DNA from: Scopulibacillus daqui
GTDB lineage: Bacteria; Bacillota; Bacilli; Bacillales; Sporolactobacillaceae
Assembly: GCF_016908855.1 (NCBI RefSeq)
Contig: NZ_JAFBER010000007.1
Location: 62,001 to 126,000, forward strand
Length of the DNA: 64,000 nt
Direction: 5' to 3'
The position numbers and the translations under genes were made by a program. Below the pieces are notes generated by a model, which was not told the DNA's origin, made no database searches, and saw only the letters and a list, made by a program, of their open reading frames with translations. Below are positions 9,511 to 20,169 of this stretch, in pieces (the first letter of the stretch is position 1; each line of letters begins with the position of its first letter).

Positions 9511-10039
9511 CCAAATCATTGAGTTGTTTTGTTAATTTATAAAACCGTTCCCGGTCGCCATCATCGAGCGCCTTATTAATCTCGCGGTAAATGTTTTCCT
9601 TCTTAAAAGTTGTTTCTACATGGGTGATGACTTTATCGGCAATTTCTCCATATTTATCATGAAGATCCGGCTGATGATATGGATTATCTTCCAAAACAGC
9701 AACGTATTCTGGATAACTGTAAGGAGAGGAAAAATTGATTTGAACATAAATCGTTTCCTCTTGATTTAAGCGTATATCATGAAAGGCTTTTTCAGGGTCA
9801 TCTGTTTTAACATGGTGTTTTCGATACTCAAAGGATATATTTTTAACCGATTTTTCGGAGATCACCATTGACCTCGGGCATCCGCTGACGTTATCAACAA
9901 ATTTAAAAAGGCTCATTAAGTGATCATCGCTGATAACATAGTTGAGCAGCCAAACACACTCACGTCTCTTTAATTGATGATGATTTAAAAACCATTTTAA
10001 AAATAGACGCTTTTCATTGACAGATACGATTTGTTCCAT
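9494..10039 (-). CDS. ypiB: YpiB / UPF0302 family protein
   Basis: Cytoplasmic protein of the UPF0302 family, 181 residues, function unknown. It has an N-terminal SVNEKRLFLKWFLNHHQLKRRE block and a helical C-terminal IDEAL-like region (REINKALDDGDRERFYKLTKQLNDL). Three in-frame starts cluster at 10048 (TTG), 10045 and 10039 (ATG). The last has the best distance from AAAGGGG and is chosen. It lies downstream of ypiA in the conserved order. Confidence 0.82.
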   Translation of the reverse strand: MEQIVSVNEKRLFLKWFLNHHQLKRRECVWLLNYVISDDHLMSLFKFVDNVSGCPRSMVISEKSVKNISFEYRKHHVKTDDPEKAFHDIRLNQEETIYVQINFSSPYSYPEYVAVLEDNPYHQPDLHDKYGEIADKVITHVETTFKKENIYREINKALDDGDRERFYKLTKQLNDLETLDK

Positions 10040-10156
10040 AATCATCAACCCCTTTCATATTTATAGTACATGTTCAAAAACGCTGATATATAACTGTATT
10101 TTTTATAAAAATACTTATTTAATTTTAAAGATACCTTATATCATAATTCTTCATTC

Positions 10157-11410
10157 TCAATAAAAATCCTGCTCGATTCTTTCGACAAAAGCTTGCAAAT
10201 CTTGATTATCAGGGTCAAAGGCAGCCGCTTTTCTTAAATTAGCCAACGCCTTCTTCCGATCCCCTGATTGCCAGAGCAGTTCACCGTACTCGCCTAGGAA
10301 TACAGGATCATCTTGAAAGCAGCTGCTTATCTTTTCATAAACCTCTAAAGCTTTTTCAAATTGTTCTGTTTGGACATAAGCTTTTCCCATAAACCAAAGA
10401 GCTGTCGGATCGTCAATCGCCTCGGTTTCGAGTTGATGAATAATCCCTTCATAGTCTCTTTGTTCATATTTTATTTCAATCAAATGTTTTAATGCCTCAA
10501 TATTATCAGGATTAATTTTTAAAGATTGATTGTAGTAATGGGCTGCTTTGTCCCATTGAGAAAGACCAGCTGCCAATTCTCCCGCTTTTAGATAGAGGCG
10601 TTCATTAAATTCATCGACTTTAATGCCTTCTTCAATGGCTGCGAGCGCTTCATCTTCAGCGCCTTCTTGCTGATAAGCTTGGGATAAAACCGGGTAAAGC
10701 GTACTGTACTGCGGATCAAGCTCTTTTAATTCTTCCAGAGCCGTAATGGCTGTTTGAAATTTTCCTGTTTGATAGGCTGTCATTCCTAAACCAAATAAGC
10801 CGTCCAGCGTTTTTTCTTTTTCCAGTCCTTTTTGATAATATATGAGAGCTTCCTCGAACTGTCCGTTTAAACTTAATGCTTCAGCAAGCTTCAATGCCAC
10901 GTTTTCATGACTCAGCGATTCCGCATGCAGAACTTGTTTATAATAAGGAATCGCTTTGGACGGCTCGCCCACAGATAAATAAAATTCTCCTAAGGCAAAT
11001 GATAAGACCGGTTCATTTGGAGATATTTTATAGGCATCTAACAATTTCTTTTCTGCTACTTCGTCAAGCCCTTGAAATTGATAGAGATCGGCCAGAAGCA
11101 GCTGGGCGCTTAAATAATTTTCATCTAATTGATGAATTTTAGACAAAAGTTCGATCGCCTTTTCTTCATTATCTTGATCAATGTTGAGTTCCGCTAATTG
11201 TATGAGTAGATGGCTGTCGTTAGGATATGTTTTCAAAAGTCTTTCATATATGCGTTCTGCATCTTCTATTAATCCCCAATCCTGATAGCATTCGGCAATT
11301 TGATAAGCTGTCTCGTCGTCGGCTGTTTTTAATATTTCTTTTAACATTTGCAGACCTTTTTCATGCTGCCCAGTTTCAACAAGTGTAATCGCTTGGCTGA
11401 TATTATGCAT
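10157..11410 (-). CDS. ypiA: Tetratricopeptide repeat protein YpiA
   Basis: 417 residues made almost wholly of about 11-12 TPR units (for example ALWFMGKAYVQTEQFEKALE near residue 335). TPR proteins are scaffolds for protein contacts; the partner is unknown. No signal peptide. It follows aroE with a terminator between (11493-11526), so it is probably expressed separately from the aromatic operon. Confidence 0.88.
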   Translation of the reverse strand: MHNISQAITLVETGQHEKGLQMLKEILKTADDETAYQIAECYQDWGLIEDAERIYERLLKTYPNDSHLLIQLAELNIDQDNEEKAIELLSKIHQLDENYLSAQLLLADLYQFQGLDEVAEKKLLDAYKISPNEPVLSFALGEFYLSVGEPSKAIPYYKQVLHAESLSHENVALKLAEALSLNGQFEEALIYYQKGLEKEKTLDGLFGLGMTAYQTGKFQTAITALEELKELDPQYSTLYPVLSQAYQQEGAEDEALAAIEEGIKVDEFNERLYLKAGELAAGLSQWDKAAHYYNQSLKINPDNIEALKHLIEIKYEQRDYEGIIHQLETEAIDDPTALWFMGKAYVQTEQFEKALEVYEKISSCFQDDPVFLGEYGELLWQSGDRKKALANLRKAAAFDPDNQDLQAFVERIEQDFY

Positions 11411-11492
11411 AATACTTTATCTCCGCTCCTTATATGAACAATGATAAATTAAATATTAATAGAGAATACGCTTGTCTTCAAGGAAAAGGATG

Positions 11493-11526
11493 TAAAAAAA
11501 GAACTCCATACATTGTGTACGGAGTT
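11493..11526 (-). terminator. Terminator of the trp-tyrA-aroE transcript
   Basis: Arms 11502-11512 and 11516-11526 (one A-C mismatch, 3-base loop), followed on the minus strand by a run of seven T. It lies 90 bases after aroE. Confidence 0.85.
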
Positions 11527-11618
11527 TATCAACTATCGATGGAGTGGAGAGAAACCATTTGTCAATATTATAAAGGCAAAATTTGAAAAAGGCAATATTA
11601 TTTTCTAAAAATTTTATT

Positions 11619-12911
11619 TTATCTAACACTTTCTAACAACGTTTCAAATCCCGGAAAAGAAACAGCAATCGACTCAGCATGATCGACCTTCACTGGTTCT
11701 TTAGCTGCCTGTGAAGCAATAGCCAGCATCATTCCAATACGATGATCACCGAAACTGTTGACGTTTCCGCCTTTTAAAGGCTTTCCCGGCTGGCCGTTAA
11801 TGATCATGCCGTCATCCGTTTCTTCAATATCCGCGCCCATCTTTCTCAGCTGGCTGACTACAGTAACAATTCGATTGGTTTCTTTTACTTTGAGCTCACT
11901 GGCATCTCTGATAACCGTTTGTCCTTCAGCCTGAGTCGCAATAAGAGCGAGAATAGGAATCTCATCAATCAGCCTTGGAATAACCTCTCCGCCGATTTCT
12001 GCACCTTTAAGCGATGAATGGCGAACAACAATATCGCTGACGGGTTCATCATTCACAAGCCTTTCATTTTCCAGGGCAACATCAGCTCCCATTGCTTGCA
12101 AAATATCTAAAATCCCCGTACGCGTCGGATTAACGCCTACATTTTCTATGATTAAATGGCTGCCGGGTGTTATTAAAGCTGCCGCGATAAAAAATGCCGC
12201 GGACGAAATATCACCAGGAACTTTTATGTGCGTGCCTGTTAATTTTTGCGGTCCAACAATGGTATGCACCATCCCCTCAGTCGTTACCGAACCGCCGAAG
12301 GCACGAATCATTCTTTCTGTATGATCCCTTGATAATTCAGGTTCTCTGACGATAGTCGTGCCTTCTGTCTGCAGTCCGGCCAACAAAATGGCCGACTTGA
12401 CTTGCGCGCTTGAAACCGGTGAATCGTATTCTATTCCATGAAGCTTTCTCCCGTTAACAGTAATTGGCGCCAGCCGATTGTCAGCGCGGCCAGTGATATT
12501 TGCTCCCATTTCCTTTAACGGCAGAACAACCCTGTCCATTGGCCGCTGATGAATCGAAGCATCGCCTACTAATACACTGTAAAACGGTCTTGCTGACAGA
12601 AGACCGATCAATAAACGCATAGCGGTTCCGGAATTGCCGACATCCAATACATCAGCCGGTTCACTTAATCCATCAATGCCATTGCCTTCAATAATCAGAG
12701 ATTCGCCGTCCTTCTCAATCCTGACGCCAAGCTGTCTCATAATCTGCATCGTATGTAAACAGTCATCGCCCATCAGAAATCCGTCAATTTTCGTTTTCCC
12801 CTCAGCTATAGACCCTAAAAGGACTGCGCGATGAGATATTGATTTATCACCCGGGACTTTTATTTTCCCTTGAATTTTTTTATTATAACCATGAAATATT
12901 GTACTTGTCAT
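11619..12911 (-). CDS. aroE: 3-phosphoshikimate 1-carboxyvinyltransferase (EPSP synthase)
   Basis: Sixth step of the shikimate pathway: joins shikimate 3-phosphate and PEP. 430 residues. Signatures are PGDKSISHRAVLLGSIAEG (residue 20), GNSGTAMRLL, VSSAQVKSAILLAGL, the NPTRTG loop and DEIPILALIA. The symbol follows B. subtilis usage (the enzyme is AroA in E. coli). The ATG at 12911 has AGGTGAT 5-7 bases upstream; the GTG at 12920 abuts the tyrA stop and is less likely. It is last in the trp-tyrA-aroE run. Confidence 0.97.
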   Translation of the reverse strand: MTSTIFHGYNKKIQGKIKVPGDKSISHRAVLLGSIAEGKTKIDGFLMGDDCLHTMQIMRQLGVRIEKDGESLIIEGNGIDGLSEPADVLDVGNSGTAMRLLIGLLSARPFYSVLVGDASIHQRPMDRVVLPLKEMGANITGRADNRLAPITVNGRKLHGIEYDSPVSSAQVKSAILLAGLQTEGTTIVREPELSRDHTERMIRAFGGSVTTEGMVHTIVGPQKLTGTHIKVPGDISSAAFFIAAALITPGSHLIIENVGVNPTRTGILDILQAMGADVALENERLVNDEPVSDIVVRHSSLKGAEIGGEVIPRLIDEIPILALIATQAEGQTVIRDASELKVKETNRIVTVVSQLRKMGADIEETDDGMIINGQPGKPLKGGNVNSFGDHRIGMMLAIASQAAKEPVKVDHAESIAVSFPGFETLLESVR

Positions 12912-12920
12912 AACTATCAC

Positions 12921-14024
12921 CTAATCGTCGAGATATGTCTTATACTTATTTTTTTCCAATACTTCCATCGCCAAATCGCGATGTTTAGAAGATTGAAACG
13001 TTAAACGCAAGACGCCGAAAATACTTTCGCGCAATTCAATGACATTAACGTTAATTAAGTTAATATTGTGTTCGCCAATTATCCTCGTGACATCGGAAAT
13101 GGCTCCCGGCTGATCCAGAACATCGACATAGAGATCAAATATGCCTGGGATCGCACCTTTTTCTTTTTGCGGGAAGCCGTCGCGAAAAGCTTTTGCATCT
13201 GCAAAAAATGCTTTAATTTTATCTTTGTCATTTTCGATAAGCATTTCTTTGATTTTCGCCATTTCATCATCCCATGATTGGAACAGTTCCAGCATCATAT
13301 CACGGTTATCTGAAATGATGTCTTGCCACATGATCGGATCAGATGAAGCAATCCGCGTAATGTCTCTAAAACCGCCTGCCGCTAAACGGCGCAGACTTAA
13401 TCCTTGACCGGAATACTGTTTCAAATGAAGAACAAGACCTGAAGCAATGATATGAGGAAAATGACTGATTAACCCGACCGCTTTATCATGCTGGACCGGG
13501 TCAACAGCCATAAATTTGGCCCGTGTTCCTTTCAGCCATTCCTTCAATCGCTCAACTTGTTCAGCATGTGTTTTTTCATCGGCAACAATAAAATAAAAGG
13601 CATTTTCAAAGAGATCAGGCTTAGATGCCTGCACACCGCTTTTATGAGAACCTGCCATCGGATGGCCGCCGATAAATAAATAGCGGTCGCATAAATATTC
13701 TTTCGCTTTTTCCATTATTTTTCTTTTGGTGCTCCCAGTATCGGTAATTAAAACATCTGGTTTCAGCTCTAAAGATGCCAGCTCTTTAATGATACCTAAA
13801 ACGCTGTTAACCGGTACGGAAATGATGATTAAATCTGCATCCGCTGCTCCCTGAGACAGTTCTGATGCATACTCATCAATAATGCCGAGTGACTTTGCTT
13901 CATTAACGGATTTAATTCGGCTGTCATAACCGATAATTTGTACGTCATGTACCCTTCGTATCGCCTGGGCAACAGATCCGCCTATCAAACCTAAACCAAT
14001 AATAAAAACTTTTTTCTTCATCAT
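12921..14024 (-). CDS. tyrA: Prephenate dehydrogenase with C-terminal ACT domain
   Basis: Oxidative decarboxylation of prephenate to 4-hydroxyphenylpyruvate for tyrosine. 367 residues: Rossmann motif IIGLGLIGGS at the N-terminus, GGHPMAGSHKSG near residue 118, a helical dimer domain, and an ACT domain from about residue 298 (YVDVLDQPGAISDVTRIIGE) that usually mediates tyrosine feedback. Two adjacent ATGs follow AAAGGACG. It lies 95 bases after trpA; the hisC aminotransferase found there in B. subtilis is absent. Confidence 0.96.
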   Translation of the reverse strand: MMKKKVFIIGLGLIGGSVAQAIRRVHDVQIIGYDSRIKSVNEAKSLGIIDEYASELSQGAADADLIIISVPVNSVLGIIKELASLELKPDVLITDTGSTKRKIMEKAKEYLCDRYLFIGGHPMAGSHKSGVQASKPDLFENAFYFIVADEKTHAEQVERLKEWLKGTRAKFMAVDPVQHDKAVGLISHFPHIIASGLVLHLKQYSGQGLSLRRLAAGGFRDITRIASSDPIMWQDIISDNRDMMLELFQSWDDEMAKIKEMLIENDKDKIKAFFADAKAFRDGFPQKEKGAIPGIFDLYVDVLDQPGAISDVTRIIGEHNINLINVNVIELRESIFGVLRLTFQSSKHRDLAMEVLEKNKYKTYLDD

Positions 14025-14119
14025 ATATGTCGTCCTTTAAGATTGCTAAAAATTCTGGGAAAAATGTGCCGATTATTTAATAGCCTGCTATTTTGCCCGC
14101 GAAGTGCAGAGACATTGAA

Positions 14120-14974
14120 TTAAGAATAAGCGGTGCTCTCCGTTCCTTTGTTTTGATTTGGCGCTTCGAACGGTCCGAAAAGCTTAACAGAAAGAGTCCG
14201 TTTGATTTCTTCTACAGCCAGCGGGCGTTGATCATCCTTAGCGAGTTGATCAATCCTGTTTTCGACTTCTCGTACAATGACGCTTCCGACAATGAAACCA
14301 TCACAGAAGGGCGAGAGTTTTTCGACTTGCTGATAAGAGGAAATGCCAAAGCCGACAGCAATCGGCAAATCACAAGCCGACTTTACATTTTTCAGAAAAT
14401 GGTATACATCAGGATGAAATTCATCTCTCACACCCGTTACGCCAAGTGAAGATACGCAATATAAAAAACCCTCGGATGCCTCTCCGATTTTCTTCAATCG
14501 TTCAACCGAGGTTGTCGGTGCGACGAGAGAAATTAAAGGAATTTGATGAACTTTAGCTTTTTCCCTTAATAAACAGCTTTCTTCAAACGGCAAATCGGGC
14601 ACAAGAACAGCATCTATATCGCCATTTTTCGCCAATTTAAAAAATTGTTCTTCTCCTAATTGTAACAAAAGATTATAGTAAGTAAATATAATTACCGGAA
14701 TTTTTAATCCCTTTTCCCTCATGATAGGAACCAATGACATAGCTCTTTCCAAAGTCATCCCGCTGTTCAGTGCACGAATCGAAGCTTTTTGAATAACAGG
14801 ACCGTCCGCAAGCGGGTCAGAATAAGGAATACCGAGTTCAATAGCATGAGCGCCCAAAGATTCTAACATTAACGCTAAATCAACAGTTGCATCAGCATTA
14901 GGATCACCTGCTGTAATATATGGAATAAACAGCATTTTATTATCTTTGGAAATATAGCGGCTAAACCGAGACAT
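14120..14974 (-). CDS. trpA: Tryptophan synthase alpha chain
   Basis: Cleaves indole-3-glycerol phosphate to indole, which is channelled to the beta chain. 284 residues of TIM-barrel type: [13 protein letters not shown], the catalytic Glu in [16 protein letters not shown]-like sequence (here [16 protein letters not shown]), and [10 protein letters not shown] with the catalytic Asp. The C-terminus runs about 15-20 residues past the usual end ([20 protein letters not shown]). The ATG overlaps trpB by 14 bases and has GAAGGAGGG upstream. Confidence 0.97.
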   Translation of the reverse strand: MSRFSRYISKDNKMLFIPYITAGDPNADATVDLALMLESLGAHAIELGIPYSDPLADGPVIQKASIRALNSGMTLERAMSLVPIMREKGLKIPVIIFTYYNLLLQLGEEQFFKLAKNGDIDAVLVPDLPFEESCLLREKAKVHQIPLISLVAPTTSVERLKKIGEASEGFLYCVSSLGVTGVRDEFHPDVYHFLKNVKSACDLPIAVGFGISSYQQVEKLSPFCDGFIVGSVIVREVENRIDQLAKDDQRPLAVEEIKRTLSVKLFGPFEAPNQNKGTESTAYS

Positions 14975-16163
14975 GGCTCCCGCCCTCCTTCAAAACTTTC
15001 CTTATCGTTTGAACATCCTTATCGCCGCGTCCGGATAAACAAACTAATATTGACTGTTCAGGCGGCATGGTTTGGGCTTTCTTGAAGGCCAGCGCCAAAG
15101 CATGAGCGCTTTCCAAAGCAGGTAAAATACCTTCTTTTTCGCATAATGCTTGCAATGCCTTAACAGCTTCGTCATCCGTAATGCTTTCATAATGAGCCCG
15201 GCCGATTTCCGCCAAATAAGCATGTTCAGGTCCAATGCCAGGGTAATCTAATCCGGCTGAAATTGAATAAGGTTCCAAAATTTGCCCTCTGTCATCTTGG
15301 AGCAAGTAGGTCAGCGCGCCGTGAATCACACCCTTTCGCCCCTTATTTAAAGTAGCCGCATGTTCTTTTGTATCTGTACCTTTTCCGCCGGCTTCGGCAC
15401 CAAATAGCTGTACATCATCTTCAAGAAAAGGATAAAACACGCCCATCGCATTACTGCCGCCGCCAACGCATGCACAAACTGCATTCGGCAGTTTCCCTGT
15501 CTTGCTCAACATTTGTTCCTTTGCTTCTTCCCCTATGATTCTTTGAAAGTTTCTGACCATCAAAGGATACGGGTGAGGACCAACGACAGAACCGATTAAG
15601 TAAAAGGTATCATCAACATGGGAGACCCAATAACGGATAGCTTCATTAGTAGCATCCTTTAATGTTTGGCTGCCGCTTTCAACAGCAACCACTTCCGCAC
15701 CTAAGAGCTCCATGCGAAAAACATTTAAAGACTGGCGTTCAATATCTTTTTTTCCCATAAAAACGATACAAGAAAGCCCTAAATACGCTGCGACAGTGGC
15801 TGCAGCTACGCCGTGCTGCCCCGCACCTGTTTCTGCAACAATTTTTTGTTTGCCCATTCGCTTTGCCAAGAGCCCTTGGCCAATGGCATTATTTATTTTA
15901 TGAGCGCCTGTATGATTCAAATCTTCCCTTTTCAAATAGATTTGCGCGCCGCCGATTTCAGCGCTTAACCGCTTTATGGGCGTGATCGGCGTCGGTCTTC
16001 CTGAATATTCTTTCAAAGTATGCTGGAGCAGGTTAAGAAATTCACTGTCATTCATAGCATCTGTTAGAGCGGCTTCCAACTCTTCTAAAGCATACATCAA
16101 AGTTTCGGGTACAAATTTGCCGCCAAAGGCTCCGTAACGTCCTAGATGATTAGGTTGTTTCAT
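14961..16163 (-). CDS. trpB: Tryptophan synthase beta chain
   Basis: PLP enzyme that condenses indole and serine to tryptophan. 400 residues. [15 protein letters not shown] holds the PLP lysine near residue 90. ETGAGQHG is the indole/serine loop and GGGSNAMG binds the PLP phosphate. Start at 16163 after GGCGGGGG; the in-frame ATG at 16187 is farther inside trpF. It overlaps trpF by 14 bases and trpA by 14. Confidence 0.98.
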   Translation of the reverse strand: MKQPNHLGRYGAFGGKFVPETLMYALEELEAALTDAMNDSEFLNLLQHTLKEYSGRPTPITPIKRLSAEIGGAQIYLKREDLNHTGAHKINNAIGQGLLAKRMGKQKIVAETGAGQHGVAAATVAAYLGLSCIVFMGKKDIERQSLNVFRMELLGAEVVAVESGSQTLKDATNEAIRYWVSHVDDTFYLIGSVVGPHPYPLMVRNFQRIIGEEAKEQMLSKTGKLPNAVCACVGGGSNAMGVFYPFLEDDVQLFGAEAGGKGTDTKEHAATLNKGRKGVIHGALTYLLQDDRGQILEPYSISAGLDYPGIGPEHAYLAEIGRAHYESITDDEAVKALQALCEKEGILPALESAHALALAFKKAQTMPPEQSILVCLSGRGDKDVQTIRKVLKEGGSHVSV

Positions 16164-16806
16164 AAATAACCCCCGCCTTTCTCTCAATTTGCCTTATTTT
16201 AACCGGATCTTTCTTCAGTTCGGTTTCAATGCCTGAAGCTATATCAATCCCATCCGGTTCGTACGCCAATAAATGATCAATATTGTCCGGACCTATTCCC
16301 CCGGCAATAAAGCAATGAACGCCTTGTCTTTTGGCTTCTTCCATATACAGCGGGATATGCTTCCAGTCAAAAGAGATCCCGCTTCCTCCCCATTGGACCG
16401 TTTTTGTGTCAATAATAAAACCGTCAACAACACCCTCATATTTCCGCATCTTAAAGACAGTATGCTGATCTTGATGGATGGCTTTCCAAATCGGTTTTTT
16501 TACTTGAAGCTTTAAATCAACTATTTCATCGACTGTTTCGTTGCCGTGGCATTGAATAACATCAATCGGCAGTCGCATGGCAGCATCCTGAATAACTGCG
16601 GCCGGACTATTGACAAATACAGCGACAAGTTTTTGGTACGCTCTTAAACCAATTTTCCGAAACCAAACTTCCGCCTCGCTGACAATTACAGAGCGTCTGC
16701 TTTCTTTCGCAAAAACGATGCCAATAAAATGTGCTTTGCTTTGAATTGATAATGCCAAATCATTTAATGAATGGTTGCCGCAAAATTTAAGCAGCGGCTG
16801 TTTCAT
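16150..16806 (-). CDS. trpF: Phosphoribosylanthranilate isomerase
   Basis: Amadori rearrangement of PRA to CdRP. 218 residues, TIM barrel. The catalytic Cys is in LLKFCGNHS (residue 8), the partner Asp in [15 protein letters not shown], and the phosphate site in [10 protein letters not shown]. The ATG at 16806 overlaps the trpC stop (ATGA) and has GGGGAGGGG upstream. Confidence 0.96.
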   Translation of the reverse strand: MKQPLLKFCGNHSLNDLALSIQSKAHFIGIVFAKESRRSVIVSEAEVWFRKIGLRAYQKLVAVFVNSPAAVIQDAAMRLPIDVIQCHGNETVDEIVDLKLQVKKPIWKAIHQDQHTVFKMRKYEGVVDGFIIDTKTVQWGGSGISFDWKHIPLYMEEAKRQGVHCFIAGGIGPDNIDHLLAYEPDGIDIASGIETELKKDPVKIRQIERKAGVIYETT

Positions 16807-17567
16807 GCCATCCCCTCCCCAAAGAGACATGCCAAACCTTCCTTAGGTGCCGGCGCGGTCATTAATGCTTCACCAACTAATGCACCATTCACTTGCCTGC
16901 TGATTAACAAATCAATGTCATTCGCCGATTTTATCCCTGATTCGCTAACGATGACAATGTCATTTGGGATCATCGGCAGCAATTGCATTGTATTTTGTAT
17001 ATTAGTTTCAAAGGTTTTGAGATTACGGTTGTTAATGCCGATGATTTCGGGTTTGAATTCATTTAAGACGGCCGTTAATTCATTTTCATCGTGTACTTCA
17101 ACCAGAACTTCCAGGCCAAGATGGCAGGCCTCGACATAAAACTCATAAAGCTTTTTAGCAGGGAGAGCGCCGGCAATAAGCAGCACAGCATCCGCACCGA
17201 TTAATCGGCTTTCTTCTAATTGCCTCTTATCAATAATAAAGTCCTTTCTGAGAACTGGAAGATCGACAGCAAGCTTTGCTTTGATAAGATTTTCATTTGA
17301 CCCTTGAAAATAGATGCGATCAGTTAAAACTGAAATAGCATCTGCCCCTGCTTCCGCGTATTCGCGGGCGACAGCTCCCGCATCAACCTGCTCTTTAAAT
17401 AGTCCTTTCGATGGAGAAGCTTTCTTAATTTCGGCGATAATGCCGAGCCGGCGGTTTGAATGAAGCAGCGCTTTTTTGAGCGATTTTCGGCTAATATTTG
17501 CCGTTTCATCAGGCATAACTAGTGTTTTGCATTCTGCCTTTTTCGTTTCAAGTATCTGATTAAGCAT
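16803..17567 (-). CDS. trpC: Indole-3-glycerol phosphate synthase
   Basis: Ring closure of CdRP to indole-3-glycerol phosphate. 254 residues. EIKKASPSKG (catalytic Lys), VLRKDFIIDKRQ, GINNRNLKTFE and SESGIKSANDI are the family blocks. The start overlaps the trpD end by 8 bases. Confidence 0.97.
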   Translation of the reverse strand: MLNQILETKKAECKTLVMPDETANISRKSLKKALLHSNRRLGIIAEIKKASPSKGLFKEQVDAGAVAREYAEAGADAISVLTDRIYFQGSNENLIKAKLAVDLPVLRKDFIIDKRQLEESRLIGADAVLLIAGALPAKKLYEFYVEACHLGLEVLVEVHDENELTAVLNEFKPEIIGINNRNLKTFETNIQNTMQLLPMIPNDIVIVSESGIKSANDIDLLISRQVNGALVGEALMTAPAPKEGLACLFGEGMA

Positions 17568-18582
17568 GTGTTTTCACCTTCTTAATTAACCTTAATTTTT
17601 GCAGTTGATCATACCCCGCCCCGCTGTATAATGCTTGACTTGCTTCTTTCACCCCTTCGGCAATGCTTTCTGTCCTGCCGTAAACATACAATCCGCAAGC
17701 TGTATTAAGCAGAACTGTATGAATAGCTGCCTCAGCTGCACATCCTTTAAAAACAGCTTCGATCAAATCAGCGCTTTCCTTAGCATTTGCGACTTGAATG
17801 GCTGAGAGCGGATGCCTTTTCAGCCCGACATCCTCAGGCGATATAGAAAATTGCTGTATATCGGTTCCTTCAACAAGAATCATCTTTGTCTTTCCGGCGA
17901 TTGTCGCCTCGTCCAGCCCATCTTCCCCTGTCACAAGCAGGATACGTTTCGCACCTAATCTGACAAGGGATTGAGCGATCTTTTCGGCTAAATGATAATC
18001 ATAAACGCCGATAAGCTGTTTCTCGCATGAAGCGGGATTGACAAGCGGGCCAAGAAGATTAAAAGTCGTCCGAAATCCTAATTCCTTCCTTGGTTCTGCA
18101 GCGTATTTCATAGATCGGTGATAATTCTGAGCAAACAAAAAGCATAAATGATGTTCCTGGAGGGATTGTACGGCTTCTTCCGGTGTTGATTGCACCGGAA
18201 TGTCTAACAGCTCGAGGACATCGACGCTGCCGCTTTTAGACGAAACGGCGCGATTTCCATGTTTAGCCACTTTAACATCCATGGATGATAATAAGATAGC
18301 CGATGCCGTTGAGATATTAAATGTTGATGCACAATCTCCGCCCGTGCCGCAAGTGTCCATGACATCTTCTTCATGCTCAATTTTCAAGGCATGAGCCCGC
18401 ATTGAGCGGATGAATCCAGTGAGTTCGTCAACTGTTTCTCCCCGGAATCTGATCATTGACAGAAGACTTGCGATTTGAACCGGCGTGGCCGATCCATTCA
18501 TAACCATTTCCATCGCCGACATCGCTTCGCTTTCAGTCAGAGTACCGCCGTTTAATATATATTCCAATGTTTGTTTAAACAT
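17560..18582 (-). CDS. trpD: Anthranilate phosphoribosyltransferase
   Basis: Transfers phosphoribosyl from PRPP to anthranilate. 340 residues. The glycine-rich PRPP loop is DTCGTGGD near residue 80; KHGNRAVSSKSGSVD binds PRPP/Mg and the anthranilate site. The ATG at 18582 follows AAGGAGGG and overlaps the trpE stop by 8 bases; an in-frame upstream ATG at 18606 lies within trpE. Confidence 0.97.
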   Translation of the reverse strand: MFKQTLEYILNGGTLTESEAMSAMEMVMNGSATPVQIASLLSMIRFRGETVDELTGFIRSMRAHALKIEHEEDVMDTCGTGGDCASTFNISTASAILLSSMDVKVAKHGNRAVSSKSGSVDVLELLDIPVQSTPEEAVQSLQEHHLCFLFAQNYHRSMKYAAEPRKELGFRTTFNLLGPLVNPASCEKQLIGVYDYHLAEKIAQSLVRLGAKRILLVTGEDGLDEATIAGKTKMILVEGTDIQQFSISPEDVGLKRHPLSAIQVANAKESADLIEAVFKGCAAEAAIHTVLLNTACGLYVYGRTESIAEGVKEASQALYSGAGYDQLQKLRLIKKVKTHA

Positions 18583-20077
18583 ATTGACCCTCCTTGTCTG
18601 CCGCAAAAAGAACCCGGGCTTTTTCTGCCGATTGAAGCAGCGCCCGCGCCTTATTAAAGGTCTCCTCCCATTCCGCTTCAGGGGAAGAATCCGCTACTAT
18701 CCCGGCACCTGCTTGAATATAGGCGCTTCCGCCGATACATGTAAACGTTCGAATAGTAATGCACATATCAATATTGCCATCGAAACCTATATAACCGACA
18801 GCACCGCCGTAAAAGCCTCTGGATACGGGCTCAAGCTCGTTAATAATCTCCATGGCTCTTATTTTAGGAGCCCCTGAAAGCGTGCCGGCAGGAAAAGCGG
18901 CTATCAGTGCATCAACAGGCGCAGCCTCTTCTTTGAGCGTTCCTTCAACAACCGAGACAAGGTGCATAACTTTTGCGAATTTTCCAACTTCCATTAGTTT
19001 ATTGACCTTGACGCTGCCAAACTCTGATACTTTGCCGATATCGTTTCTTGCCAAATCAACGAGCATTAAGTGCTCAGCCCGTTCTTTTTCATCTCTTATA
19101 AGTTCTTCTTGCAATCGATGATCAGACTCTCTATCTTTGCTTCTGGGACGGGTGCCCGCTATCGGATGAATTTCCGCCGCCCGATCTTGAACTTTGACCA
19201 TTCTCTCGGGTGAACTGCCGACAAGTTCATAACCGGAACCTTTAAAATAAAATAAATACGGCGATGGATTAGTTACCCTTAACGTTCGATAGAGATCCCA
19301 CGATGATACAGGCAAATCAATCTCCAGCCGATGAGATAAGACTGTTTGAAATACATCGCCCGCACCAATATAGTCTTTAATTTTTTCTGCTTTCGCACAA
19401 TAGTCTTGTTTACGCATGGTTGATTTAATAGATCGATGATGATGTTTAAAATGGTTAATATCTTGAGAAAAACGAATGAAAGAATGGTGCAATGATTGGT
19501 TCCGGATTCGGCTGACGATATGGGTCAGCCGGCTCTTCTCCTTTTCGATAACCGCTTGCCGTTCATTTGCAGATAGAGATTCCTCCAACGTGATATAATG
19601 AATGACGTTAACCATCTGTTCAAAATGGTCAAAAGCAATAATTGTCCTGCAAAAAATAAATTCATATACCGGTATTTGCAGATCATTGCGGGGATGCCGT
19701 GGAACTCTTTCAAAATCACAGACCGCATCATAGCCGATACAGCCTACTGCTCCCCCTGAAAAAGGCAAATCTGTATGGATTGTCTTGACATTAAAAAAGT
19801 GTTTAGACTGATTGATGATATTCTTGAGCGAACTTTCTTTAATGAGAACGCTGCCGTTTGTATCTTCTAAGACAAAAACATCATCATGTTTCTTGATATA
19901 AGCAAAGGGATGAATACCAATAAACGAATACCTGCCCCATGCCGATTGATTATCACGGCTTTCAAGCAGATAACAGAATTGGTCTTGAAAAGATTCAGCA
20001 ATCTCAATAGGAGTCAAAACATCTGTAAAAAAACTGTCCTTAAGAGGGATTGTGACGTACTTTCTATGGGGATTCAT
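18575..20077 (-). CDS. trpE: Anthranilate synthase component I
   Basis: Makes anthranilate from chorismate using ammonia from a separate glutaminase (TrpG/PabA), which is not in this window. 500 residues. LLESRD near residue 40 resembles the tryptophan feedback site; AGDVFQTVLSHR, IAGTRPRSKDRESDH and FPAGTLSGAPKIRAMEII are chorismate-binding motifs. The ATG at 20077 has AAGGAGGAG upstream. A longer reading frame to 20146 is rejected because its ATG lies in the attenuator stem. First gene of trpEDCFBA. Confidence 0.97.
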   Translation of the reverse strand: MNPHRKYVTIPLKDSFFTDVLTPIEIAESFQDQFCYLLESRDNQSAWGRYSFIGIHPFAYIKKHDDVFVLEDTNGSVLIKESSLKNIINQSKHFFNVKTIHTDLPFSGGAVGCIGYDAVCDFERVPRHPRNDLQIPVYEFIFCRTIIAFDHFEQMVNVIHYITLEESLSANERQAVIEKEKSRLTHIVSRIRNQSLHHSFIRFSQDINHFKHHHRSIKSTMRKQDYCAKAEKIKDYIGAGDVFQTVLSHRLEIDLPVSSWDLYRTLRVTNPSPYLFYFKGSGYELVGSSPERMVKVQDRAAEIHPIAGTRPRSKDRESDHRLQEELIRDEKERAEHLMLVDLARNDIGKVSEFGSVKVNKLMEVGKFAKVMHLVSVVEGTLKEEAAPVDALIAAFPAGTLSGAPKIRAMEIINELEPVSRGFYGGAVGYIGFDGNIDMCITIRTFTCIGGSAYIQAGAGIVADSSPEAEWEETFNKARALLQSAEKARVLFAADKEGQYV

Positions 20078-20135
20078 TTTCTCACTCCTCCTTGTCATTA
20101 AAGGGGGAATGAGTGCTGCGAGGTCAAGAGAAGGC

Positions 20136-20169
20136 AAAAAACCCATGGGTATAGAAACAGCCCATGGGT
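20136..20169 (-). terminator. trp attenuator terminator
   Basis: Two copies of TATACCCATGGG, each holding the palindrome CCCATGGG (20142-20149 and 20161-20168), pair as a 9-bp stem with an 11-base loop and are followed by a T run (20141-20136, minus). It lies 59 bases before trpE, where a TRAP attenuator is expected. Confidence 0.8.

Noticed and set aside
20078-20146. Longer N-terminus for trpE starting at 20146
   Set aside because: The ATG is part of the terminator palindrome CCCATGGG, there is no ribosome site, and the extra residues do not resemble TrpE.
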